From NCBI GenBank assembly GCA_033961575.1, contig CM066730.1, positions 138,907,523-138,971,522 on the forward strand: a DNA stretch of 64,000 nucleotides, written 5' to 3'. The DNA comes from Aselliscus stoliczkanus (lineage: Eukaryota; Chordata; Mammalia; Chiroptera; Hipposideridae). The position numbers and the translations under genes are program-made. This document shows, one piece after another, positions 56,453 to 64,000 of the stretch (the first letter of the stretch is position 1; each line of letters begins with the position of its first letter). Below the pieces are notes generated by a model that was not told the DNA's origin, did no database searches, and saw only the letters and a program-made list of their open reading frames with translations.

Positions 56453-57300
56453 CACCAAAAGACATCCACAGAGTAAACAGACAACCAACAGAATGGGTGA
56501 AAATATATGCAAATTATATATCTAATAAAGGGATTAATATCCAAAATAGAGAACTTTTAAAGCACAGCAACAGGAAGAAAACCAATTTCAAATTGGAGAA
56601 AGGACTTGAATAGACACACTTCTCCAAAGAAGATATATGAGTGGCCAATAAGCACGTGAAAAGATGATCAACATCACTAATCATTAGGGAAATGCAAATC
56701 AGAAGTACAATGAGACATCACCTCCGATCCATTAGGATCGTTTTGTTATCAAAACAATAGAAAATAATAAGGCTGTGAGGAAACTGGAACTCTTGTGCAT
56801 TGTTGGTGAGAATACAAAATGGTACAGAAAATTTTAATTTGGAAGGTTTTTGCCCTCAATACATGTTTTTAATATTCATCATACCGAAAATAGTGGGTTA
56901 TCTTCGGGAGTGGTATTATCGTAAATATTGTATAGGGGTAGGGGTAGGGGCAAGGGAGGAGGGTGGGCATTCTCTTTTTGAGTTCTATAATACCATATTG
57001 TTGGAGGTTTTTTTAAAGCAATGAGCATATCTACTTTTATTAAAATGATGTTAGGAAGTATCTTGAAAGCATGTAATGACGTAAAGGTAAATTTTTAAAA
57101 ATGTCCTCATAAGTAAGCTCATTTTGTGCTTTTATTAACTGTGGTTTTAGGCTTGTGTGGACGTCAGAGCCAGTTCAGTGTTTTGGCAGCAGATGAAATT
57201 TGCAGATGTCCTCACTGATCATCCCAAGTTGCCAGAATGGTTATCCACACATCCTTCTCATGGAAACCGGGCTGAGCACTTGGATAGACTCATACCTCAG
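30918..57300 (+). CDS. OMA1: OMA1 zinc metallopeptidase, exons 2-8 (3' end beyond window)
   Basis: Joined coding parts are 30918-31417, 34365-34593, 37187-37360, 37463-37570, 40393-40521, 43662-43736 and 57151-57300, totalling 1365 bases or residues 1-455. All junctions keep frame with GT-AG introns. OMA1 is an ATP-independent inner mitochondrial membrane protease of the M48 family. It is activated by membrane depolarisation and stress and cleaves OPA1 (S1 site) and DELE1. Visible parts: N-terminal targeting and pro-region (1 to about 140), hydrophobic membrane segment (about 195-211), catalytic domain with HEIAH at 327-331 (zinc ligands H327 and H331, catalytic E328), a hydrophobic stretch (about 348-360), and EAEAD at 392-396 supplying the third zinc ligand. 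Human OMA1 has 524 residues, so about 69 C-terminal residues remain for a last exon not present here. ATG 30918 has A at -3 and matches the conserved MSFI start. No disruption is seen. Confidence 0.97.
31846..31876 (+). repeat. (TTTA)n microsatellite
   Basis: About seven 'ttta' units followed by a short T-run. Confidence 0.9.
32235..32720. mobile_element. Possible LTR-like segment
   Basis: GC content is higher than in the surrounding intron, with an LTR-like 'aagcaggttttattcagga' near one edge and a glutamine/purine-rich body. Two similar blocks (32449-32495 and 32579-32627) share 'ggattctg' ... 'cttgct' and suggest internal duplication. The family is not recognised. Confidence 0.35.
33385..33645 (-). 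mobile_element. tRNA-headed SINE, antisense
   Basis: Read on the minus strand, the head at the right end is 'gggctggccaagtggcgcg' with 'ttggttaacagctgg', then 'cagatcccacatatgagg' and 'actgccctctacagct'. This is the same family as the SINEs at 59106-59217 and 59542-59666. The left part (33385-33500) is a GC-rich body not seen in those copies. 'tgctcttc' on both sides may be the target-site duplication. Confidence 0.7.
33885..34095 (-). repeat. MIR SINE remnant (antisense)
   Basis: 'ggacatgttgcttaacttcc', 'agggttattatgaagattc' and 'tggtaaatagttaataaatg' follow antisense MIR order. Confidence 0.75.
34365..34593 (+). CDS. OMA1: OMA1 exon 3
   Basis: The acceptor 'tctttttgctctag' completes the split R167 codon. 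It encodes residues 168-243, including the tryptophan/lysine-rich GIRKWW segment, the membrane segment, and the LEVSPITGR block. The donor is GTAAGT at 34594, preceded in register by another GTA, which makes a tandem GTAGTAAGT donor. Confidence 0.95.
34594..37186 (+). other. OMA1: OMA1 intron 3
   Basis: 2593 bases. It contains L2 remnants (about 34740-34860, 35075-35170 and 35343-35425) and a complete Tigger-like element (35862-36324). The rest is AT-rich with nothing recognisable. The acceptor is 'ttaatttttcag'. Confidence 0.9.
35862..36324 (+). mobile_element. Tigger-like (pogo/Tc1-mariner) non-autonomous element with TA flanks
   Basis: The left end is CAGTAATTCCCCCGTAT. The right end, reverse-complemented, is CACTAGTTCCCCCTTAT. 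TA lies on both sides (35860-35861 and 36325-36326). The 463-base length and 'ggttttaggcatccactggg' identify a Tigger-derived element. It contains a 17-mer 'attaaactttattatag' in three perfect copies at 36161, 36186 and 36207. Confidence 0.85.
37187..37360 (+). CDS. OMA1: OMA1 exon 4
   Basis: 174 bases in phase 0 at both ends, residues 244-301 (WMEEFKND to INAFVLP), the start of the peptidase domain. The donor is gtaagt. Reading on into the intron reaches a stop within 8 codons. Confidence 0.96.
37361..37462 (+). other. OMA1: OMA1 intron 4 (102 bases)
   Basis: A very short intron for this gene, with a gtaagt donor, a T-rich tract and a 'tggtgcag' acceptor. It is too short to hold other features. 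Confidence 0.95.
37463..37570 (+). CDS. OMA1: OMA1 exon 5 (HExxH exon)
   Basis: 108 bases in phase 0, residues 302-337. It carries the catalytic HEIAH (327-331) within [15 protein letters not shown], so the zinc site is intact at this motif. The donor is gtaagt. Confidence 0.97.
38040..38300 (+). repeat. MIR SINE remnant (sense)
   Basis: 'ccatcctcatgaggtatgta', 'gtgaggaaactgatgtttag' and 'ggcagaattgggacttaaac' are MIR landmarks in order. Confidence 0.75.
38440..38635 (+). mobile_element. L1 3' terminal fragment, sense
   Basis: 'ttgaatcactatgttgtaca', 'cgtgaaactaatataatact' and an A-rich end are typical of an L1 3' terminus in laurasiatherian mammals. Confidence 0.75.
39965..40195 (-). repeat. 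MIR SINE remnant (antisense)
   Basis: 'agctgtgtgaatttaggcat', 'ccttagtttctttatcttta' and 'aaataaggataattgtaccc' follow antisense MIR order. Confidence 0.7.
40393..40521 (+). CDS. OMA1: OMA1 exon 6
   Basis: 129 bases in phase 0, residues 338-380. It encodes a hydrophobic helix ([16 protein letters not shown]) followed by CPRDSLALL, as in other OMA1 proteins. The donor is gtaagt. Confidence 0.96.
42100..42600 (-). repeat. MIR SINE remnant (antisense) split by MER5A
   Basis: The left part is 'acaggggttaagaatagagg' to 'tcagtttcttcatttggcta'. The right part is 'caatacctggcacagagtaa' to 'ggactcaataaataggag'. The MER5A element sits between them. Confidence 0.75.
42274..42522 (+). mobile_element. 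MER5A (hAT-Charlie) element
   Basis: The termini are 'caggatttctcaat' and 'tttgagaaccactg'. Internal landmarks are 'acaggatgtttagcaacctc', 'ccactagatgccagtagta' and 'aaatgccccaggggaac'. About 249 bases, close to full length. Confidence 0.85.
43662..43736 (+). CDS. OMA1: OMA1 exon 7 (third zinc ligand)
   Basis: 75 bases in phase 0, residues 381-405. It contains EAEAD (392-396), the conserved downstream glutamate motif of M48 peptidases that completes zinc coordination. The donor is gtaaaa. Confidence 0.96.
45125..45412 (-). mobile_element. L1 3' end, antisense
   Basis: It begins with a T-run and 'ttgaatttattggggtgaca', then runs through antisense 3' UTR to the end of ORF2 ('cccacatgtaagtgaaatca'). 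The 3' UTR type is one I associate with bats. Confidence 0.8.
45413..47235 (+). mobile_element. L1 ORF2 3' half, sense, broken
   Basis: The first 120 codons (45409-45774) are open and carry the LINE reverse-transcriptase box as FTDDM, then [11 protein letters not shown]. Downstream, ORF2 continues with stops and frameshifts ('aatccccattaaaatccca', 'aactgcatagaagaaagcag' and 'cggccataagaaaagatg'). It ends at 'gaaataagtcagatgg'. It is 5'-truncated and inactive. Confidence 0.9.
47300..47600. mobile_element. L1 3' UTR fragments, rearranged
   Basis: 'tttcaattatagttgacata' to 'ccgtctgataccatacag' reads as antisense L1 3' UTR. 'gatacagagaacaaaaagat' and 'ggttgccagaaggggtggg' read as sense. This suggests a small inversion or two insertions. 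Confidence 0.65.
47604..47828 (+). mobile_element. TA-flanked Tc1/mariner-type element with a mariner-like inset
   Basis: The left end CAGTAATACCTCAGTTTGC and right end (reverse-complement CAGTAAACTCTTGGATTG) are imperfect inverted repeats, with TA at both borders. Positions 47723-47764 carry, on the minus strand, 'ttaggttggtgcaaaagtaa', 'tagtgggttttgccattact', the hallmark end of MADE1/Hsmar1-like mariners. Confidence 0.65.
47830..49330 (-). mobile_element. Decayed antisense LINE sequence, partly
   Basis: 'ttccattctagaatttccat' and 'cttgttctcatagcacc'-like stretches resemble the antisense LINE segment near 29100-30400. The complete TIR element at 48639-48883 is inserted in it. The call is tentative. 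Confidence 0.45.
48639..48883 (+). mobile_element. Complete 245-base TIR element with TA duplication
   Basis: The ends CTGGGGGTGCCAAAAAAATG and (reverse-complement) CAGAGGGTGCCAAAAAAAG continue into inverted repeats of about 36 bases. TA borders lie at 48637-48638 and 48884-48885. There is no transposase frame, so it is non-autonomous. Mariner-like by TA target and size; the family name is not recalled. Confidence 0.85.
49380..49870 (-). mobile_element. L1 3' UTR fragment, antisense
   Basis: 'tgggttacttccaatttttt', 'aattttgaaataggcatcct' and 'cccgcatcagcactgttcg' are antisense L1 3' UTR motifs. Confidence 0.65.
50500..50725 (+). repeat. MIR SINE remnant (sense)
   Basis: 'ttataataactccatgaagt', 'cattatctccattttacaga' and 'aagcccagataggttaagtt' are MIR landmarks in order. 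Confidence 0.8.
51100..51400 (-). mobile_element. L1 3' UTR fragment, antisense
   Basis: 'agtgtctgttcaagtctttt', 'gccatattatttatagttgg' and 'atctgcagcttgtcttttct' are antisense L1 3' UTR motifs. Confidence 0.75.
52140..52350 (-). repeat. MIR SINE remnant (antisense)
   Basis: 'gccttgtgatcttgggaaag' and 'tttttctcatctatagcata' followed by 'ggaacaatgataggaccta' match antisense MIR. Confidence 0.75.
53735..53875 (-). repeat. MIR SINE remnant (antisense)
   Basis: 'ggactccagagtcagacgg' and 'aacgggaatgatactaccta' match antisense MIR. Confidence 0.75.
55063..55240 (+). repeat. Ancient MIR-like SINE remnant
   Basis: 'atagaatcatagacttttag', 'gagataatctaatccacctt' and 'ctccttttacagataagg' belong to the same type as the copy at 10690-10815. 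Confidence 0.65.
55905..56825 (+). mobile_element. L1 ORF2 3' fragment, sense
   Basis: Landmarks in order: 'ccaaaacaatcttgaaaaag', 'cccagaaataaaccctcatg', 'aagacctaaaacaataagac' and 'gcaaatcagaagtacaatg'. It has many stops. An internal A-run of about 27 at 56421-56448 is a later expansion. Confidence 0.85.
57151..57300 (+). CDS. OMA1: OMA1 exon 8
   Basis: 150 bases in phase 0, residues 406-455 ([12 protein letters not shown] to LDRLIPQ). It includes the conserved THPSHGNR block of M48-family peptidases. The donor is gtgagc. Confidence 0.96.
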
Positions 57301-58429
57301 GTGAGCTAACACAGTACAAGGTAAGACATTATTTTTACTGTGTTATTTATTTTTAATGCTGTTCCTTCTTGTGCTTAGAAACAGAGTTCTAGCTTGTCAA
57401 CTATTTGATTACAGTAATTATGGATTATCAGTTTTCATAGGATTTGACTGATAAGTAAAATCCTGCCTGTCTACGAGTCTTGGGGAACAAATTGCTGTGA
57501 GTTGACTTTTTTCAATGGTGAAGGTTTAACCTTTCTGGTATACCTTTTAATTTTAACTGATATGGTGAAAGTCTAAAACTCAAGGCATGTTTCTTAACAT
57601 ATTGGCCATAATTTAATCTTTTCTTGATGATTTGAGCTTATTGTTTAACAAAAAAAAGAAAAAAAAATAGTTCATGAGTTGTGCAAAAATTTTGGGTGAA
57701 ATGGGTATTAATTCCCTTAGTGATGCTAGAATTTTTTTTAGAAAAAAATCTTTTGGTATTAGTTTGCTTTCTGGTCATTTATTTGTTTATAAAGGTAGAG
57801 TAAGTCATGTACTATGTGGCACTTCTTTGTAGAATTCACTAATGAATTAAGCTGAAGCAGCTTTCTCCCAAGTAGTTTTCACTGTCTTTTAAAAATCTTT
57901 AGATCTGTTACCATCATTTGAAATGTTTTCTGTGGTATCCACATCAGTACAAACTGAATGTCAGATATATCCGAGCCAGGCTACACGCTCTCTTCTGTTT
58001 GCATTAAATTTGCTGGTTGGTTATAAAAGTGAAGCATTCTTTAGCAGTTTAAGAATTGATATTGGGCTATTTACTAAAGGATAACAACAGGTCCAGGATA
58101 TTCTAAAAGTTTTCAGTATGACTTCAAATTTAGCTTAACAAATATTGAGTACCTATTATAAGAAAGAAATAATGGTAGATACAGGGGATACAAAGAGAAA
58201 TAAGACATGGTTCTTGATATTTCCAGGATGTTAAGATAAGTACAATATGATTCTTAATACAACAAGGAATGTGATTTATCATAAGAAAAGTGGAAATGTA
58301 GTGGTATGCAATTTGAAGGAATAACCTGCATCAAGAGTTTGGGGTAAGAAACTACCATGAGATTCATTCATACATTCTTGTGATTAATATGGATATTCAC
58401 TGATAGTTGACCATTCTGGAGTCTATTGC

Positions 58430-58960
58430 TGGGGAAAGAACAAGGAAGGAACAAAACGGTCTCTGCTTTCTTGGAGCTAACATTCTGGTTAGGTAATGCA
58501 AAGAATAAACAAACATACATATGGTAGTATGTCAAGCAATGATAAGCACAGTGGGGGAAAAATTAAGCTAGTTATTTTTAAAGGTAGTAGAGAGGGCTGG
58601 GCAGCAGAGGAGGCGTACTCATTTATGTTCATTTGTCAAAGAAAGCCTCACTGAACAGAATCTGGAAAGAAGCAGGGGAGCAAGTCCTGTGGGCACCTGG
58701 AAGGAGAGCCTTTCAGGCTGAGGAAGCAGCAAGTGCATAGGACCTGAAGTGAGAATATGGAATAGGAAGGAAGACAGTGGGGCTGAATGAGTAAAGGAGG
58801 GTGAGACAGTTGAGAAGCAGGAGGATCAGACCTTGAAGGGCCTTCTGAACCATTGTAAAGACTTGACTTTTATTTCAACTGTTACGAGATGCTAGCAGAG
58901 GATTGTGAACAGGGGAATGATTTGATCTGACTCATGAGGACTCATGTTCTATAGTGATCC
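58430..58960 (+). repeat. Ancient mammalian interspersed repeat, family not named
   Basis: 'cttggagctaacattctgg', 'ggctgaggaagcagcaagtg' and 'ccttgaagggccttctgaac' are phrases seen in an old, widely dispersed repeat. A second copy lies at about 60945-61145 plus 61590-61925. Confidence 0.5.
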
Positions 58961-59105
58961 TGGGGTCTCCTGTGTAGAGAATAGATTATAGTGGGGAAAG
59001 GGTGGGATCAGGAAGACTAAACGTTTAGGAGGCTCTTGCAGTAACCCTGTTAAGAGATTACAGATAATATTACTAACAAGTGTCACCCCAATAAATTTAA
59101 TAACA

Positions 59106-59217
59106 ATTCTTTTTTTTTTTTTGAGGGCAGTGTCACTGGCCCTCATATGTGGGACCCGAACCGGGGCTGCTGGCTTCCGAAGCCAGCGCTTAACCACCGC
59201 GCCACTCGGCCGGCCCA
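59106..59217 (-). mobile_element. Short tRNA-headed SINE, antisense
   Basis: It begins with a T-run (tail). On the minus strand the head is 'gggccggccgagtggcgcgg', then 'gcgctggcttcggaagcc' and 'ccggttcgggtcccacat' (B-box). It lies right after a 40-base L1 3' tip, 'gtgtcaccccaataaattt'. Confidence 0.85.
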
Positions 59218-59541
59218 TTAATAGCAATTTTAAAAGGTTGTAGAAGCAGAATGGAGAGAAAGAAGTGGTCACGTTTTTGGATATATTTTGAAAGGAATGA
59301 TAGAATTTGTTAATAGTTTGGGCATACTTTGTGCCTTTCATGAGCATTGGGGACACCTAGACATGGGTTCTTAAGAACTATCCTAAATATATTTTATTTA
59401 TACTCTTAATTTGAGGAAACATGTTTGAGAAAAAACAAAACAAACTAATGAAATTTACTTGATGCAATGTGTAGTAATCATTCATCTTAAAAGCTGCAAC
59501 ACAGGACTGGGACAATATGTGTTTCATCGGTAATAGGTTTG

Positions 59542-59666
59542 GGGGCTGGCTGAGTGGCGCTGTGGGTAAGCGCTGACTTGGGAAGCCAGTAGCCCCGGTT
59601 CGGATCCCACATGTGGCCAGTGTCACTGCCCTCTGAAAAAAAAAAAAAATAAAAAAAATAAGGAAA
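59542..59666 (+). mobile_element. Short tRNA-headed SINE, sense, with 18-base target-site duplication
   Basis: The head is 'ggggctggctgagtggcgct', with B-box 'ccggttcggatcccacat', then 'cactgccctctg' and an A-rich tail. The flanking duplication 'tcatcggtaataggtttg' is perfect at 59524-59541 and 59667-59684, so the insertion is recent. Confidence 0.92.
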
Positions 59667-60944
59667 TCATCGGTAATAGGTTTGTACTGAACATCACTGA
59701 ATCTGAGAGCCCTCTTATTGTTATCCAAGACCCAGGGAACTTACACCACCCTAGAAGGCTTACTCTGTCTCTAAAGCCATAATAACCACATGGTTTTTCT
59801 CTTGGAATTCCCTTTCTTTTTATTTTTGCTCCGTGAAATTCTAAAAATATGTGATTTGCCTAAATTAGATAATGAATTGTAGCCAACTTTCATTTGAAGA
59901 AGCCCGTGCTGTTCTAAATTCTGAGTTGTCATTTCATCGTCGAAGATAACTAATGATGTTTAGAGAAGTAAAAAATGTGCTTTAGAGAAGTCTTTAAAAT
60001 AATAATGAATTGATTAGTGAGTATGAAGAAAAATGATTGGAGAAACAAATACATTATTTGGGAGCCAATGATAAAGAAAAACATTGGGAGATATTTTTCT
60101 TCTAAAAATAATCTATCCTAGTTCAGAAACTTGAATTGAAAACCTTATATAATTTCTTATATTTTCCCCCCAAGTGATTAAATTCAATTTGAAAGTAATA
60201 AAACTCTACTACAATATTGGGAATAATTCAGTAGTTGAAGTGAAACTGATAGTTAGTGTAAAAGTATATTGTTAATTAGAATACATACTCATAATTCAGA
60301 GAATCGAATTCCCAACTGTTATAGTTCTAATTTCTATAATGAAAGAAAGTGAATCCTCAGGCAGTATATAAAATTATGTGAATCTATATACTACTAAAGA
60401 CTACATTTTTTGTTTGATTTTATTTAAGATTTTTTTCTACTTTAGTCAGTATAATGTTATATTCTACCTAATGCCCCTATTCTTTGACATTTTGACAATA
60501 TGCCTGAATTGATACACATCTCAAAGGTACTTGAGAATATAGCACCAGAGGAGAGAAATCTAGGCCCGAGATGAGGATTGCAGAGTCATCCAAAAGGTGA
60601 TAGTTAAAGCAGTGAGAGTGGATGAGTTCACTTAGGAAGTAAGCAGAGAAAAAGATCCAGGGTAAAGTGAGCAGCATTAGGTGGTTTCCACATTTAATTG
60701 GTAGGAGGAAGACAGAGCCTGTAGTAGATTAGATCCATAGGGGGAGAAAAGATTAAGAAAATCAGGAAAGTAAAATTATTTGGTTCTATGAGAACACAAA
60801 TCTTGGTAATTTTGAGTTTTAAAAAATATAACACAGAAAGTTGTATGTTTTTATTTCTTACTGGATTTCTTGAAGATCATCACAGAAATGTATTATTTTT
60901 TATCATAGCATATCAACATTTAAGATGTTTTAAAACTATATACA

Positions 60945-61925
60945 TTTAATAAATATTTATTGATTACCAATTATATGCCAGATTGTAGGTATTGTAGGTG
61001 CTGTGAACAAAATAGACAAAACCCCTGCCCTTATGAAACCTATTCTGCAGTAAAAAGAGACAGACAATAAATTAGTAATGTATATAATAAATGGGTGATT
61101 ATTAGTAATAAGTGTTAGGGAGGAAAAGAAAGGAGGAGGAGCAGGGTATTAGCTTGGGCTGCCATAACAAAATACCATAGATTGGTTGGCTTAAGCAACA
61201 ACTAATTTCTTTATAGTTCAGAAGGCTAGAAGTCCAACATCAAGTTTGTATTAATAGTTTAAGCAACAGAAATGAATTTTTTCACAGTTCCGAAGGCTAG
61301 AAAGTCCAATTTTAAGGTTCTTTCTGGCCAGTTTGGTTTCTGGTGAAGTCCCTTTTCCTGGCTTGCAGACGGCTGCCTTCTGGCTGTGTCCTCGCAGGGT
61401 GGAGACAGTGAGCACACTGGTGTCTCTTCCTTCTCTTATGAGGGCAGTGATCCCATCCTGAGGGCCCCACCTTCATGACCTCATCTAAACCTGAGTATCT
61501 CCCAAAGGCTCATCTCCAAATGCAGTGGGGTTAGGGCTTTAACATATGAATCTGTGAGGGACACAATTCAGTCCATAGCAAATATGTACTGTGGGGCAGA
61601 GATGGGAGAAGTGCTGGAATAGATGGTTTGAAAAGGGGTTGATCAGAGAAAGTTTCACTGAGAAGATGGTATTTGAACAAAGAGGTGAAAGAAATGGAAG
61701 AGGCATGTGGCTCCCTGGGGTTAGGGGTGGGGTAAGAACCTTCCAGGCAGAGGGAATATTAAGTACAAGGCTCTGAGGAAGGAGTGAGCCTGGTGTATTT
61801 GAGGAACAGCAAGGAAACCAATACATGGCTGGAATGGAGTGAGCAAGGGCAAGTGCAGGGTGCGGGCCTTGGCAGCCCTGGAGGGACTTGGCTTTTGTTT
61901 CGAGAGGGGACCCCAGTGGAGCGTT
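60945..61925 (+). repeat. Ancient interspersed repeat, second copy, split by an LTR
   Basis: The left part (60945-61145) includes 'acccctgcccttatgaaacc'. The right part (61590-61925) includes 'accttccaggcagaggga' and 'gaggaacagcaaggaaacc'. The MLT1-type LTR occupies the gap. Confidence 0.5.
61147..61581 (-). mobile_element. MLT1-type (MaLR) LTR, antisense
   Basis: 'ggctgccataacaaaatacc', 'tcacagttccgaaggctag', 'ctggcttgcagacggctgcc' and 'acacaattcagtccatagca' are nearly complete antisense MaLR LTR landmarks. A short duplication near 61200-61310 repeats the 'agttc-gaaggctagaa' block. Confidence 0.8.
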
Positions 61926-64000
61926 CTCAGTAGTGTTGAAGGACTAACGGGTCTGCCTTACTGAGGAGGTAATCTGCAGCTGCTACAAATTAATACAGTC
62001 AGGTAATTTTGGAGTAGTTTAGTGTAGTATATTGTTTAGAAAATAGGCCAGTTCCTTTTTTGTTTTGTTTTTAAATCAAGAAAATGCCCCCACAGTATAA
62101 AACAATATATCATTGCTATTTTTTTTAAGGTGAATTCTAAGATAAAGCATGTGTAAATGCCTCGTTAAATATAATCCTGTGTCCCACTAATATTTTAAAA
62201 GGATAAATATAGGGTTGTGGTAATATTTATAGTTAATAAGATGATATAATTTTATTTACTTGAAATAATCAGTTAAATTTAGGAAACACATTTTCCTACA
62301 TATTTTGGTTACCATAACAACTGGTGAAAAATTGGAAAACAGATGTTATATAAGCCTGTTGACGTTTAGTATAGCAGTTTTACAATTATATTTATACTGT
62401 TTGGGCTTTAAATTTGTGTATAAGTTGTCCTTGAAAGGGATAATCTTATTTAACCTTCTTTCTATAAAGATTGTTAAAAAATATGAATAGATGTGAATAA
62501 GAGAAATTGTATGTTAACCCACTCGAAAGATTTATTTTACAATTGAAGGCATTTAGATTGAATTTTTTATTTTCTATTTCTCTCATTAATTCTCTCTGTG
62601 CCATCTTGGAGTGAGTGGGGAGGAGGAGTGGATGGAGAATGATAGACTATATAGGAAAAACATTTAATTTGGACTTAGTTGTTTGGGGTTATGTTATAAT
62701 CATAATTTTGAATAGGATTTATTTTTTTAATGTTCTTAGAACTTTCAATATCAGCTTTATTTGTAAACTCTTCTTTAAATCTTGATATTCAAATTTACTA
62801 CATTTAGTTTTTAAATATCAGAATCACTCAGTGGAAGGCTACAAATGCATTCATTTTATTCTCATTTATTTTGAATTCTTTAAACTTTCAGGAAGCTGGA
62901 GGTTTCAACTCATGTGTAAATCATCCTTATGCATTTATAATTGGGCAAAGTGGAGACATAAATCATTAATATTCTACATCTCATGAGCTCAACATTAAAA
63001 TGTAATGTTGTTGGCCAATGTACACAAACATATACTGTTCACCTTACAGAATTTCATTTTGTCTGACATGGAGAGTGTTGAGGAAAAAGCAAATATCATA
63101 GCAGCTACTGTAATTGAATTGGTCTCTGAATCATATAAAGCCAGGAAGCCTGACAGCAGTAACATTGTCTAAAACCTTAAAAAAATATTATGGTGCATAT
63201 GATGTGTATCTACTTAAGGCTGAAATGAATGGGCTATTAGAACAAATTGCTTTTGGGGGAAAAGGGAGAAAAGCAATGATATTTTTGGAAAACTTGTTTA
63301 AAAAATGGAGGTGATTTTTTTCCCCCCTTGAAATACCTTGGTTTCTGTTTTCAGAGGAAGCTTTTAATCTAATCACAAAGCTTCTCTGGCGTTAATTTCT
63401 TTTTCTTTTTCAAACTTACTGTAGTTTAATTTTTATGAATAAATTATGGCAGATTTATGTGATATGTAGTGCCTAGAAGAATTCTGATGTGTATCAGCAG
63501 TTGTTTCAGAAATACTTTAGTTGTTACTGGCAATAAGTATAGCCATTTCTTAATACATCATTCTCATATGTTAGGAGTGGTTGATTATACAATTTCATTT
63601 GAAAACTTTTCCTTATTACTTTAACATTTCAGAGGACAATTGACCTGTGTCAAGGTGGCCTTAATTCTTTATATTTATTTAAAATTTTCAGTTATTTATA
63701 CTTAATTATTTTAGACCACTTCAAAAACTAGTCACACTTCAATTTCCATTGCAGTTTATGAAAGGAAATGAAATAAATTAGAGTGAAAAAATTTTAGAGA
63801 TAAAACTCATGATGTGTACAAATATAAAATGAACCATATCTGAGATTTTATTTAATTTATTCTTAACAAGGGAGTCAGTAATAAGTTACAAGTAGCTCAA
63901 AGGAGAATTTAAGAACCATAGGTGTGTAGGCAATAAGGAGTGCTGAAATGAGTGCAAAATTGATCCATTCATGAGGAAACAATCAGTTGCATTCCACCAG

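Larger units (their letters stand above)
43737..57150 (+). other. OMA1: OMA1 intron 7
   Basis: 13.4 kb, dominated by L1 pieces in both orientations, two TIR DNA transposons, MIRs and poly(A)/poly(T) tracts, listed separately. Stretches where I recognise nothing include about 43740-45120, 49870-50500, 51420-52130, 52560-53730 and 53880-55060. The acceptor is 'aactgtggttttag'. Confidence 0.9.
57301..64000 (+). other. OMA1: OMA1 intron 8 (runs off the window)
   Basis: At least 6.7 kb. I looked for the last OMA1 exon (about 69 codons after phase 0) and did not recognise it, so it should lie to the right. Contents are two related SINEs in opposite orientation, two copies of an ancient interspersed repeat, one MLT1-type LTR and AT-rich DNA. 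The stretches 57310-58400, 59700-60930 and 61960-64000 show nothing recognisable. Confidence 0.75.

Noticed and set aside
57301..64000. Search for the last OMA1 exon
   Set aside because: No segment after an AG acceptor encodes anything resembling the expected C-terminal 69 residues, so it is taken to lie beyond the window.

Overview
This window is vertebrate nuclear DNA, almost certainly from a placental mammal. It has spliced genes with GT-AG introns, CpG-island promoters, ancient mammalian repeats (MIR, L2, MER5A, MLT1-type LTRs), L1 LINEs and (TG)n microsatellites. Several younger repeats point to a bat, perhaps a rhinolophoid: tRNA-headed SINEs with heads like 'ggctggccgagtggctcag' and 'ggccggccgagtggcgc', and an L1 3' end ending in 'tgtcaccccaataaattt'. 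That assignment is from memory of repeat families and is only moderately certain.

Layout. 1-6050 is repeat-bearing intergenic DNA. 6050-8150 holds TACSTD2 (TROP2), an intact single-exon gene on the + strand inside a CpG island, with a TATA-like box, a 324-residue reading frame and a 3' UTR ending at an AATAAA signal. 8150-22850 is intergenic: MIR, L1 and LTR remnants, SINEs, and a decayed ERVL-type provirus fragment with a recognisable but broken reverse transcriptase. 22860-23500 is a second CpG island, inferred to be the OMA1 promoter and untranslated first exon. From there to the right edge is the OMA1 gene (+ strand). Seven coding exons lie at 30899-31417, 34365-34593, 37187-37360, 37463-37570, 40393-40521, 43662-43736 and 57151-57300. 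They join in frame into residues 1-455 of a mitochondrial M48-type metallopeptidase with an intact HEIAH zinc motif. The last coding exon, about 69 residues by family length, is not seen and should lie beyond base 64000. The introns are full of L1, MIR, Tigger/mariner-type DNA transposons and SINEs.

The order and same-strand arrangement TACSTD2 then OMA1 matches the known mammalian 1p32 synteny. The two genes are not known to work together: TROP2 is a cell-surface epithelial glycoprotein, and OMA1 is an inner mitochondrial membrane stress protease.

I found no undescribed biological system. The observations most worth a second look are:
- changes in TROP2 glycosylation, cleavage and phosphorylation sites;
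- a tandem splice donor in OMA1;
- ETS, SP1 and NRF1-like motifs in the inferred OMA1 promoter;
- two CTCF-like motifs flanking that promoter;
- a roughly 24-base micro-retroposon with target-site duplications;
- a 245-base TIR transposon family present twice;
- several nested repeat insertions that record relative ages.
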